The position numbers and the translations under genes were made by a program. Below are positions 1-5,610 of a stretch of DNA of 5,610 bases, piece after piece. Under the pieces are notes generated by a model. That model ran no database searches. It saw only the letters and a list, made by a program, of their open reading frames with translations, and was not told the origin of the DNA. The stretch's first letter is position 1. Each line of letters begins with the position of its first letter. Source of the DNA: Candidatus Cloacimonadota bacterium. Its GTDB lineage: Bacteria; Cloacimonadota; Cloacimonadia; Cloacimonadales; Cloacimonadaceae. The stretch lies in contig JAGOIS010000104.1 in the NCBI GenBank assembly GCA_017995495.1, positions 1-5,610 on the forward strand, read 5' to 3'.

Positions 1-126
1 GTGAGCCCCGGCCTGGACTATCTGGTGGTGGGCACCAAACCCGGATCCAAGCTGGCCAAGGCGCAGAAGATCCCCTCGATCAGGATCATCAGCGAAAACG
101 AGCTGCTGGAGCTGCTGGGCCGATGA
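1..126 (+). CDS. ligA: NAD+-dependent DNA ligase LigA, C-terminal end (BRCT domain), partial at 5' edge
   Basis: Reading frame 1 is open from the left edge to TGA at 124-126 and gives 41 residues. They include DYLVVGTKPGSKLAKAQK followed by IRIISENELLELLGR. This is the typical end of the BRCT domain that closes bacterial LigA: the 'T-DYLVVGE-PGSKL-KA' strand-turn-helix, then the 'I-E-EFLELL' last helix. LigA seals nicks in replication and repair using NAD+; the adenylation, OB-fold, zinc and HhH parts would lie to the left, outside the window. Its stop overlaps the start of lptF (ATGA), suggesting co-transcription and translational coupling. The GTG at position 1 is an internal valine, not a start. 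Another BRCT-ending protein is possible but less likely, because the GTKPGSKL motif is very LigA-like. Confidence 0.87.
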   Translation: MSPGLDYLVVGTKPGSKLAKAQKIPSIRIISENELLELLGR

Positions 127-1451
127 AGATCCTGCCGCGCTATATCCTCAGGGAGCATATCGCGCCTTTTTTGATCTCCCTGCTGGTGGTGACCTTTGTG
201 TTGTTGATCGACCGGGTGATCGACCTTCTGGACATGATCATCGAAAAAAAACTGGACCTGCAGACGGTCGCCCAGCTGTTTGGATTGTCTTTGCCTTACA
301 TGGTGGCCCTTTCCATACCCATGGCCGTACTGGTGGCCACGATCCTGGCTTTCGGGCGCATGAGCGTGGACCGGGAGACCGTTGCCATCAAAGCCAGCGG
401 GATCAATATTTACCGGATGCTGGGGCCTCTGATGATATGCGCTCTGCTGCTCACCGGGGTGATGGTCTGGTTCAACCATTATTTTCTTCCCAATGCCAAT
501 CACAAGCTGAAAAACCTGACCGTCAAGATAGCTTACTACCGCCCCATGACGATCATTAAACCCAACGAATTCACCACCCTCACGGACTACACCATCTACG
601 TGAAGGAAAACGACAACAATGAATTGCGTGACGTTATGATCTACGACCGCAGCCAGACCAAGCTGCCCCGCACGATCCTGGCGCAAAGCGGCGAGGTGGT
701 GCAGCTGGACAATGGCAACAGCCTGCAGATCATCCTCCACAATGGGGAAATGCACGAGCGCAACGAACAGGAACCGGGCAAATATCAACTGAGGAAATTT
801 GAAACTTTTTCCGTCTACATCCGCGATCTATCCTCCAACCTGGATTTCGCGGAAAGCGCCTATCGCTCGGACCGGGAAATGACCTATGACCAACTGATGG
901 CGGGCATCAAGGCCAAAAAGGAGGAGCTGACCGGAAAACAGAAGGAGATCGGCAACCTGACCCAGAGGCTCAGCCTGCTTGCCGGCAAACCCAAAAGCTA
1001 TGCCAACAGCGTGGAAGAGCGCAGGCTGGGCATTATGAAGACCATGGCTGAGGACGCTGAGAGGCAGATTGAGCAGAACCTGAGGGCCTTTCAGGTGGAA
1101 TACCACAAGAAATTCGCCCTGTCTTTCGCCATCATCATCTTTGTGCTGGTGGGCATCCCCCTGGGCCTGATGACCCGCACCAGCGGCATCGGCATGGCTT
1201 TCTCGGTTTCCTGCGCCATCTTCCTGATCTACTACGTTGCCCTCACCGGCGGCGAAGAACTTGCCGACCGGTCTTTGATGAGCCCCTTTCTCTCCATGTG
1301 GCTGACCAACATCTTCTTCATCATCCTCGCCGCCATCCTGATCCACCTCTCGGTGCATGAGAAGCAGCTGGTGAACCTCAACCTGCTCAGCTGGCGCCTC
1401 ACCCACCGCAAAGCCAGACTGCAAGACGCTCCAGACGGGATCATCCACTGA
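123..1451 (+). CDS. lptF: LPS export system permease LptF (YjgP/YjgQ family), long form
   Basis: This 442-residue inner-membrane protein is one half of the LptFG permease that, with the LptB ATPase, pulls lipopolysaccharide out of the inner membrane and passes it to the LptC/LptA bridge. It opens with MKILPRYILREHIAPF, the family's usual N-terminus. Membrane segments lie at about 14-38, 55-78 and 98-120, then 331-350, 355-375 and 388-410. Between the two triplets is the periplasmic jellyroll domain (about 125-245). The loop ETVAIKASGINIYRM (85-99) matches the coupling helix that contacts LptB, with its conserved Glu. EYHKKFALSFAIIIFVLVGIPLG (326-348) is the typical entry to TM4, given here as positions with key residues H328, K329 and P346. 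E. coli LptF is about 366 residues. The excess is a charged helical stretch (about 250-327) before TM4. The start overlaps the ligA stop, and GGAG at 108-111 is a possible, rather distant ribosome site. It is called LptF rather than LptG because the next gene carries the LptG-type C-terminal motif. Confidence 0.9.
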   Translation: MKILPRYILREHIAPFLISLLVVTFVLLIDRVIDLLDMIIEKKLDLQTVAQLFGLSLPYMVALSIPMAVLVATILAFGRMSVDRETVAIKASGINIYRMLGPLMICALLLTGVMVWFNHYFLPNANHKLKNLTVKIAYYRPMTIIKPNEFTTLTDYTIYVKENDNNELRDVMIYDRSQTKLPRTILAQSGEVVQLDNGNSLQIILHNGEMHERNEQEPGKYQLRKFETFSVYIRDLSSNLDFAESAYRSDREMTYDQLMAGIKAKKEELTGKQKEIGNLTQRLSLLAGKPKSYANSVEERRLGIMKTMAEDAERQIEQNLRAFQVEYHKKFALSFAIIIFVLVGIPLGLMTRTSGIGMAFSVSCAIFLIYYVALTGGEELADRSLMSPFLSMWLTNIFFIILAAILIHLSVHEKQLVNLNLLSWRLTHRKARLQDAPDGIIH

Positions 1452-1456
1452 GAGCT

Positions 1457-2548
1457 ATGATGCGAATCCTGGACCGCTACATCATCCGTGAATTTCTGAA
1501 GGCCTATCTGGTGGTGTTTGTTTCCTTTTCCGTGTTGTTCATCGTGATCGACGTGATCGACAACCTCGCGCCCCTCATCCGGAGCGGGGCCACCCTGCAG
1601 CTGGCGATTCTGTATTATCTGCTGCGGCTGCCCTACCTGTTTGTGCTCACCTCTCCAGTAACCGTCCTCATTTCGGGCTTGTTTCTGATGAACTCGCTTT
1701 CCAAACACAACGAAAGCGTGGCGACGCGGGCAGCTGGAGTGAGCATCAAACGCGCCATGCTGCCGCTGTTTGGCCTGGGACTCCTGATCAGCCTGGGAGT
1801 GGCCGTGTTTGGCGAATACGTGCTGCCCTGGGCTGAGAAGACGCGCAACTTCGTTTACGAAGTAAAAATACAGGGCGCGCAGGCGGAGGACAATCTGCTC
1901 AAGGCCAGGGTGCATTATCAGGGCACCAACAACGATTTCTATTATTTCGCCTTCTTTGACGGCTATCAGAACACCATCCGGGTGATCGACCTCACCAGGC
2001 TGGACCCCAAGGACAAAGAGATCGCGGAACGGGTGACCGCCGCCTCCGCAGTCTGGCAAAATGACCGGTGGCTGCTCCAGGATTGCGAGATCAGGCGCTT
2101 CGACCAGGGCAGGCAGACCTTCTACCAATACTATGCCAGCACCGATCTGCCTTTGTTGGACGTGAAACCCCAGGACTTCGTCCGCATCACCAAAAAGACG
2201 ATCTCGCTAACCTTTTTTGAGCTCAGGGACTACATTGGCAGGCTGCAAAAAATGGGCGAGCCGGCCAACAGGGAGATAGTGGACCTGCACATGAAACTGG
2301 CCTTCCCGCTCACGAACCTGATCGTGATCTTCTTTTTCATCCCTGTAGCCACCACTAACATCCGCTCCAAAGGAAGGGGCCTTGTCTTTCTGCTGGGACT
2401 GGTGATCTGTTTCCTCTATCTGATCCTGGTGCGGGTGGGCCAAAGCCTTGGCTACAGCGGGGTGATCCCTCCCCTCTGGGCCGCGTGGCTGCCCAATCTG
2501 TTCTTCACATTGTTGGGACTGGCCTTCCTTCGCAAGGCGGAGATCTAA
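1457..2548 (+). CDS. lptG: LPS export system permease LptG (YjgP/YjgQ family)
   Basis: This 363-residue partner permease of LptF has close to the family's usual length (E. coli LptG is about 360). N-terminal RILDRYIIREFLKAY is the classic family start. Three membrane segments (about 15-35, 54-78, 99-120) precede a periplasmic jellyroll (about 125-245, with the strand-rich VHYQGTNNDFYYFAFFDGY and QNDRWLLQDCEIRRF). Three more follow (about 277-297, 304-324, 337-357). ESVATRAAGVSIKRAM (86-101) is the coupling helix toward LptB. DLHMKLAFPLTNLIVIF opens TM4. The end, LGYSGVIPPLWAAWLPN (331-347), is the 'G--PP--AAWLPN' signature of LptG, which is why this gene is named LptG. It follows lptF by five bases, so the pair is likely co-translated. 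Two adjacent ATGs (1457 and 1460) compete as start. The second lines up better with family members and lies 5 bases from GAGAG (1450-1454), so the true protein may be 362 residues. Confidence 0.92.
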   Translation: MMRILDRYIIREFLKAYLVVFVSFSVLFIVIDVIDNLAPLIRSGATLQLAILYYLLRLPYLFVLTSPVTVLISGLFLMNSLSKHNESVATRAAGVSIKRAMLPLFGLGLLISLGVAVFGEYVLPWAEKTRNFVYEVKIQGAQAEDNLLKARVHYQGTNNDFYYFAFFDGYQNTIRVIDLTRLDPKDKEIAERVTAASAVWQNDRWLLQDCEIRRFDQGRQTFYQYYASTDLPLLDVKPQDFVRITKKTISLTFFELRDYIGRLQKMGEPANREIVDLHMKLAFPLTNLIVIFFFIPVATTNIRSKGRGLVFLLGLVICFLYLILVRVGQSLGYSGVIPPLWAAWLPNLFFTLLGLAFLRKAEI

Positions 2549-2573
2549 AAAAAACCTTGTGAAAAAAGCGGCC

Positions 2574-2601
2574 TTAATAATATTGGCTTTTCAAATAGAA
2601 T
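2574..2601 (+). promoter_or_regulatory. Possible sigma70-type promoter for the ppiD-like gene
   Basis: The 78-base AT-rich gap after lptG contains TTAATA (2574-2579, four of six matches to TTGACA) and TAGAAT (2596-2601, five of six to TATAAT), separated by 16 bases. This would place transcription start near 2607-2609, just upstream of the ribosome site. Any AT-rich spacer yields such matches by chance and the organism's promoter consensus is unknown. The better support is contextual: this is the only sizeable intergenic gap in the window. Confidence 0.3.
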
Positions 2602-2614
2602 TTATACCCATCAT

Positions 2615-2622
2615 GGGAGGAG
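2615..2622 (+). promoter_or_regulatory. Strong Shine-Dalgarno site of the ppiD-like gene
   Basis: GGGAGGAG contains the full GGAGG core (2616-2620), with six bases between the core and ATG at 2627. This fixes the start of the chaperone gene. It is much stronger than anything before lptF, lptG or the mutase gene. Confidence 0.8.
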
Positions 2623-2626
2623 ATAA

Positions 2627-4432
2627 ATGCTCGACAGCCTTAGAAAAAACCAAAAGCTCATAGTCTATATCGTGTCCCTGGCTTTCATATTGAGCCTCGG
2701 CGCTGGCGGGATCTTTGGTGGAGAACGCATCCTGGAATCTTTCCGGGGCAGATACCTGGCCAAGATCAACGGAACCAAGATCACGCCGCAGCAGTTCAAC
2801 CAGAAGGTACAGGAAGTGGTTGAACGTTATGAAGCACAGGGACAGAAGGTGGACGAAAACTCCATGTCCTATGTGCAAAACTCAGCCTGGCAGGAATTGA
2901 TCGACGATGTGCTCTGGAAACAGCAGATCAAGAAACACAGGATCAAGGTGACGGAAGCCGAGATCAAGAACGCCATGGAAAACGATATTCCCCCGGAACT
3001 CCAGCAGAACCCGGAATTGCAGAGCAACGGCAAATTCGACAAGAACAAGTATTTCGCCGCGCTGAACAACAACATGCAGCTCCGCACCATGCTCTATGAC
3101 AGCATCAAGGACTATCTGCCCAAAAAGAAACTCCAGGACAAGCTCAAGAAAGAAGCCGGGATCACCGCCGACAGCTTGAAAGCCGCGTATATGAAAGACT
3201 CGGACAGCGTGAGCGGAAAAGCGATCTGGTTCGATTACAACCTGGCGGATTCTGTGACTGTATCCGATGCCGAGATCAGAAAATATTACGATGCCAACAA
3301 GGACAAGGAATTCAAGAAAGGCCCTGCCTCCCGCATAAAATACGTGACCATGACCATTGAACCATCTGAGCAGGATTACAATGACGTCAAGCTGGAAATT
3401 GACGACATCTACAATCGTTTGGTGAAGAATAAAGAGGATTTCGCGACCCTGGCCCTGGATTATTCCGAGGATCCTGGTTCTGCCGAGAAAGGCGGATCTC
3501 TGGGAACTTTTGGCAAAGGCCAGATGGTGCCTGAATTTGACAAGGTGGCCTTCGCACTTTCACCAGGCCAGATCTCCCGTCCCTTCCGGACCAAGTTCGG
3601 TTGGCACATCGTGAGATGCGACACCCTGGTATCCAGCACCCCGGGCGCGGAACAGGTCTCAGCCAGCCATATCCTCTTCAAGGTTGCCACCACCGAATCC
3701 ACACGCAAAGAGCTCATGGACAAAGCCGAGGCTGCTCGCAAACTGATAGACAGGAAGGGAATCGAAAAGGCGGCCAAAGAACTGAAGCTGGAAATCACAA
3801 GTTCCCGCTGGCTTGCCCACGATAATCCCCAGATGGATGGCATCGGGCAACACGGCGGCTTGTTTCAATTTATAAAATCCAAGAAAGCCGGCAAGGTCTC
3901 GGACGTATTCAAGATCAGCATCACCGGACAGGACAAGTATTTGATCGCCGAGATCGTGGACAACGCTAAGACTTATTACGAGGACTTCGAGGAGAAGAAA
4001 CTCCAGATCAAGTTCGACCTTGAGAAACAGAAAAAGATCGCCAACATCAAAGCCCGGGCCGAAAGCTTCGTGAAACGGGTGACCAAGGAAAACTACCTGA
4101 GCGCAGCCACCTTGGAAGGTTGGAAAGTGATCGAGCTGACCGAACACAAGGCCAAATCCCGCGTGGGAGCGCCTGTGAACGCCCAGCTCGACGACTTCGA
4201 CAAAGCAGCCCTGGCTCTGAATTCCGGAGGATACTCGCCGCTGATCACCACCAAGGAAGGCCACTTCATCATCATTGCCGAAAGCCGCAACAAGCCCAAT
4301 ATGCAGGCCTTCAACAAAACCAAGCAGGATGAGATCCGGACCCGCCTTGAGGATGCCGCCTTCAACCGCTGGTTCCAGCAGCTCCGCAAGGACGCGAAGA
4401 TAATCGATAACAGGTATAAATACGGTTACTAA
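2627..4432 (+). CDS. ppiD: Membrane-anchored periplasmic parvulin-type chaperone, SurA/PpiD family
   Basis: This 601-residue protein (E. coli PpiD is 623) should assist folding of proteins leaving the Sec translocon, including outer-membrane proteins. A short basic N-terminus (LRKNQK) precedes one hydrophobic anchor (about 11-32, LIVYIVSLAFILSLGAGGIF), which would leave the rest in the periplasm. Residues 45-180 form a SurA_N-type helical chaperone domain, starting INGTKITPQQFNQKVQEVV. A clear parvulin (rotamase/PPIC) domain spans about 234-332, with SEDPGSAEKGGSLGTFGKGQ (280-299) and the closing FGWHIVR (324-330). A second, degenerate parvulin-like unit begins at ASHILFKV (346-353), and a third half-unit resembles its C-terminal part (524-553, FDKAALALNSGGYSPL... 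GHFIII). The rest is charged helix. The first parvulin unit has Tyr239 where active members have His in 'HIL', so isomerase activity is doubtful. In E. coli PpiD the parvulin domain is also regarded as inactive, so a chaperone role is more secure than catalysis. The gene has its own strong ribosome site and possibly its own promoter. The name ppiD reflects architecture; a SurA/PrsA-like label is an alternative. Confidence 0.87.
   Translation: MLDSLRKNQKLIVYIVSLAFILSLGAGGIFGGERILESFRGRYLAKINGTKITPQQFNQKVQEVVERYEAQGQKVDENSMSYVQNSAWQELIDDVLWKQQIKKHRIKVTEAEIKNAMENDIPPELQQNPELQSNGKFDKNKYFAALNNNMQLRTMLYDSIKDYLPKKKLQDKLKKEAGITADSLKAAYMKDSDSVSGKAIWFDYNLADSVTVSDAEIRKYYDANKDKEFKKGPASRIKYVTMTIEPSEQDYNDVKLEIDDIYNRLVKNKEDFATLALDYSEDPGSAEKGGSLGTFGKGQMVPEFDKVAFALSPGQISRPFRTKFGWHIVRCDTLVSSTPGAEQVSASHILFKVATTESTRKELMDKAEAARKLIDRKGIEKAAKELKLEITSSRWLAHDNPQMDGIGQHGGLFQFIKSKKAGKVSDVFKISITGQDKYLIAEIVDNAKTYYEDFEEKKLQIKFDLEKQKKIANIKARAESFVKRVTKENYLSAATLEGWKVIELTEHKAKSRVGAPVNAQLDDFDKAALALNSGGYSPLITTKEGHFIIIAESRNKPNMQAFNKTKQDEIRTRLEDAAFNRWFQQLRKDAKIIDNRYKYGY
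3326..3622 (+). other. Parvulin (PPIC) domain of the PpiD-like protein
   Basis: Residues about 234-332 cover one full parvulin fold. They run from a first strand (IKYVTMTI), through helices (LEIDDIYNRLVKNKEDFATLALDYS), to the GGSLGTFGKGQMVPEFDKVAFAL segment and the final FGWHIVR strand. The aspartate of the SEDP motif (D282) and the closing histidine (H327) are kept. The first histidine of the family's 'HIL' strand is replaced by Y239. Confidence 0.85.
3650..4285 (+). repeat. Degenerate parvulin-like repeats in the C-terminal half of the PpiD-like protein
   Basis: Two units resembling parts of a parvulin domain follow the intact one. Unit 2 (residues about 342-446) begins with ASHILFKV, a canonical first strand with H348. 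It then runs through helices to GGLFQF and GKVSDVFKISITGQDKYLIAEIVD, with no closing His. Unit 3 (about 521-553) reads FDKAALALNSGGYSPLITT then EGHFIIIAE. It mirrors FDKVAFALSPGQISRPFRTK and GWHIVR of the intact domain, with H546 at the closing position. Each is followed by a charged helix (about 447-485 and 557-588). The similarity is at the protein level only and weak in places. Confidence 0.5.
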
Positions 4433-4438
4433 CTGCCA

Positions 4439-5610
4439 ATGAGCAAATTGATGACCGGCGTCAGCGGGGTCCGGGGTGTCTTTGGAGACACCCTGGGCCC
4501 CGAAATCGTTCTGCGTTACGCAGCGCGATTCGGGCAATACATCACGCGAAATTCCCTCAGGCCCGCCTCCGGGGCCAAGCCCAAAATAGTGGTCGGCAGG
4601 GATTCACGCACCACCGGGATCGCCATGCTGAACAGCGTAACGGCAGCCCTGCTCAGCGTGGGTTGTGATGTGATCGACCTCGGCATTGTGGCCACCCCCA
4701 CCGTGCTGCTGAATGTGAAAAAACACTCCGCCCAAGGCGGAATAAGCATCACTGCCTCGCACAATCCGCCCCAGTGGAACGCGTTGAAATTCGTGGACGG
4801 AGACGGGATGTTTCTCTCCGCGGAAAAAGCCGCGGCTTTCCTGGCTTCGGTGGATGAACAGCTGGACTGGATGGATTGGCGGCAGATGGGCAACCTGATC
4901 CAGGATCAGGATGCCATCTCATACCATATCGACCAAGTTCTGGGCATTCCCTGGCTGAACCTCGGCAGGATCCGTGACCGCAAATTCAGGGTGGTCATCG
5001 ATTCTGTCAATGGAGCGGGTGGCTTGATCTCCCCTCTGTTGCTTAAAGCCCTGGGTTGCGAAGTGATCGCCATCAATTCCGCTCCCACGGGGCTCTTTTC
5101 CCATCCGGCGGAGCCCCTGAACGAGAATTTGGGCCAGTTGGAGGAAGAGGTGCGGCGCAGCAAGGCTGACCTCGGTTTTGCCACCGATCCTGATGTGGAC
5201 AGGCTTTCCATCGTGGATGAACATGGCGCTTGCATCGGTGAGGAATACTCCGTGGCCCTCGCGGAACTCTTCATCCTGCCCAAAAACCCCGGCCCCATCG
5301 TTGTCAACCTTTCCTCCTCCATGCTTTCAGACCACATTGCCACCCGTTTCGGAGTGCAGGTCCACCGCGCCAAAGTGGGCGAGATCAACGTGGGCAAGCT
5401 CATGCGGGAACTGAAGTCCCCCGTGGGCGGCGAAGGCAACGGCGGCATCATCTGCCCCGAAGTGAACTACACCCGCGACGCCGTCGCCGGCATGGCCCTC
5501 ATCCTCGGTTTGCTGGCCGAAAGCGGCAAAACCGTTTCCCAAATGGTGGATGATCTGCCCCGCTTCTACTTTGCCAAAGGCAGGCTGGAACTGCCGCCTG
5601 AACGCATGGA
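4439..5610 (+). CDS. glmM: Phosphoglucosamine mutase-type alpha-D-phosphohexomutase, partial at 3' edge
   Basis: The first 390 codons are present; the usual length is about 450, so the last domain with its phosphate-binding RxSGTEP loop is outside the window. The enzyme interconverts a hexose-6-phosphate and its 1-phosphate, most likely glucosamine-6-P to glucosamine-1-P for UDP-GlcNAc, cell wall and lipid A. SGVRG (9-13) is the N-terminal phosphate/Arg loop. TASHNP (105-110) carries the catalytic phosphoserine S107. DPDVDR (250-255) is the Mg2+ loop with its three aspartates. GGEGNGG (330-336) is the sugar-binding loop. That loop and QWNALK (112-117) match the archaeal/Bacteroidetes GlmM subgroup rather than GEQSGH (bacterial GlmM) or GEMSGH (PMM/PGM). 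Substrate is therefore inferred, and phosphomannomutase is possible. The start is six bases after the chaperone stop with no Shine-Dalgarno. An in-frame ATG at 4451 is a weaker option because it sits closer to the SGVRG motif. Confidence 0.88.
   Translation, partial: MSKLMTGVSGVRGVFGDTLGPEIVLRYAARFGQYITRNSLRPASGAKPKIVVGRDSRTTGIAMLNSVTAALLSVGCDVIDLGIVATPTVLLNVKKHSAQGGISITASHNPPQWNALKFVDGDGMFLSAEKAAAFLASVDEQLDWMDWRQMGNLIQDQDAISYHIDQVLGIPWLNLGRIRDRKFRVVIDSVNGAGGLISPLLLKALGCEVIAINSAPTGLFSHPAEPLNENLGQLEEEVRRSKADLGFATDPDVDRLSIVDEHGACIGEEYSVALAELFILPKNPGPIVVNLSSSMLSDHIATRFGVQVHRAKVGEINVGKLMRELKSPVGGEGNGGIICPEVNYTRDAVAGMALILGLLAESGKTVSQMVDDLPRFYFAKGRLELPPERM

Noticed and set aside
18..788. Minus-strand open frame (256 codons) opposite ligA/lptF
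   Set aside because: Low-complexity H/Q/D-rich product ending in a serine run, entirely antisense to lptF. There is no domain evidence.
1232..2128. Long open frame on the minus strand (298 codons) across the lptF/lptG junction
   Set aside because: It lies opposite two well-supported permease genes. The translation is rich in H, Q, D and G with no recognisable motif and no membrane or domain pattern. It is a by-product of the codon use of the + strand genes.
2564..2591. Inverted repeat AAAAGC...GCTTTT in the lptG-ppiD gap, considered as a rho-independent terminator
   Set aside because: The stem is only six pairs, mostly A-T, with a 16-base loop, and no U-tract follows beyond the stem itself. 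It overlaps the possible promoter and is probably chance in AT-rich sequence.
2583..2608. Alternative promoter TTGGCT with TATACC
   Set aside because: The spacing is only 14 bases and the -10 match is poor. The TTAATA/TAGAAT pair fits better.
3659..4537. Long open frame on the minus strand (292 codons) opposite the chaperone and mutase start
   Set aside because: It crosses a real gene boundary, mirrors the parvulin and mutase codons, and shows no family motif, so it is a shadow frame.
4906..5451. Minus-strand open frame (181 codons) inside the mutase gene
   Set aside because: It is antisense to conserved mutase motifs (metal loop, sugar loop) and its product has no recognisable features.
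1..5610. Search for a new defence, mobile or RNA-based system
   Set aside because: All sequence is explained by five housekeeping or envelope genes and one short gap. No direct-repeat arrays, integrase or transposase motifs, tRNA-like folds or atypical base composition were seen.

Overview
The window is a compact stretch of bacterial chromosome with all genes on the + strand. It holds the tail of an NAD+-dependent DNA ligase (ligA), two LptF/LptG-family permeases of the lipopolysaccharide exporter, a 601-residue membrane-anchored periplasmic chaperone of the SurA/PpiD parvulin family, and the first 390 codons of an alpha-D-phosphohexomutase of the archaeal/Bacteroidetes-type GlmM subgroup. 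Coding density is near total. The only real gap is 78 bases before the chaperone gene, so there is no gene-free stretch over 300 bases.

The organism is a diderm (Gram-negative-type) bacterium, because it carries LPS-export permeases and a periplasmic folding factor. The sequence is moderately GC-rich. The mutase has TASHNPPQWNALK and GGEGNGG signatures, which I associate with Bacteroidetes and relatives rather than the GEQSGH-type GlmM of Proteobacteria and Firmicutes. With the long LptF and the gene mix, this points to the Fibrobacteres-Chlorobi-Bacteroidetes (FCB) superphylum. Cloacimonadota is a plausible but unproven guess.

Layout: ligA end (1-126) overlaps lptF (123-1451) by four bases (ATGA). 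lptG (1457-2548) follows five bases later. These three look like one translationally coupled transcript. An AT-rich gap (2549-2626) with a possible promoter and a strong Shine-Dalgarno precedes the PpiD/SurA-like gene (2627-4432). The mutase gene starts six bases after its stop (4439) and runs off the right edge.

Functionally the last four genes share an envelope theme. LptF and LptG extract LPS from the inner membrane, the PpiD-like protein helps secreted and outer-membrane proteins fold, and GlmM makes glucosamine-1-phosphate for UDP-GlcNAc, the precursor of peptidoglycan and lipid A. I found no mobile element, CRISPR, RNA gene or clearly new system. The most interesting details are inside known families: an extra coiled-coil-like segment in LptF, a split set of catalytic histidines across three parvulin-like units in the chaperone, and the archaeal-type mutase loop.
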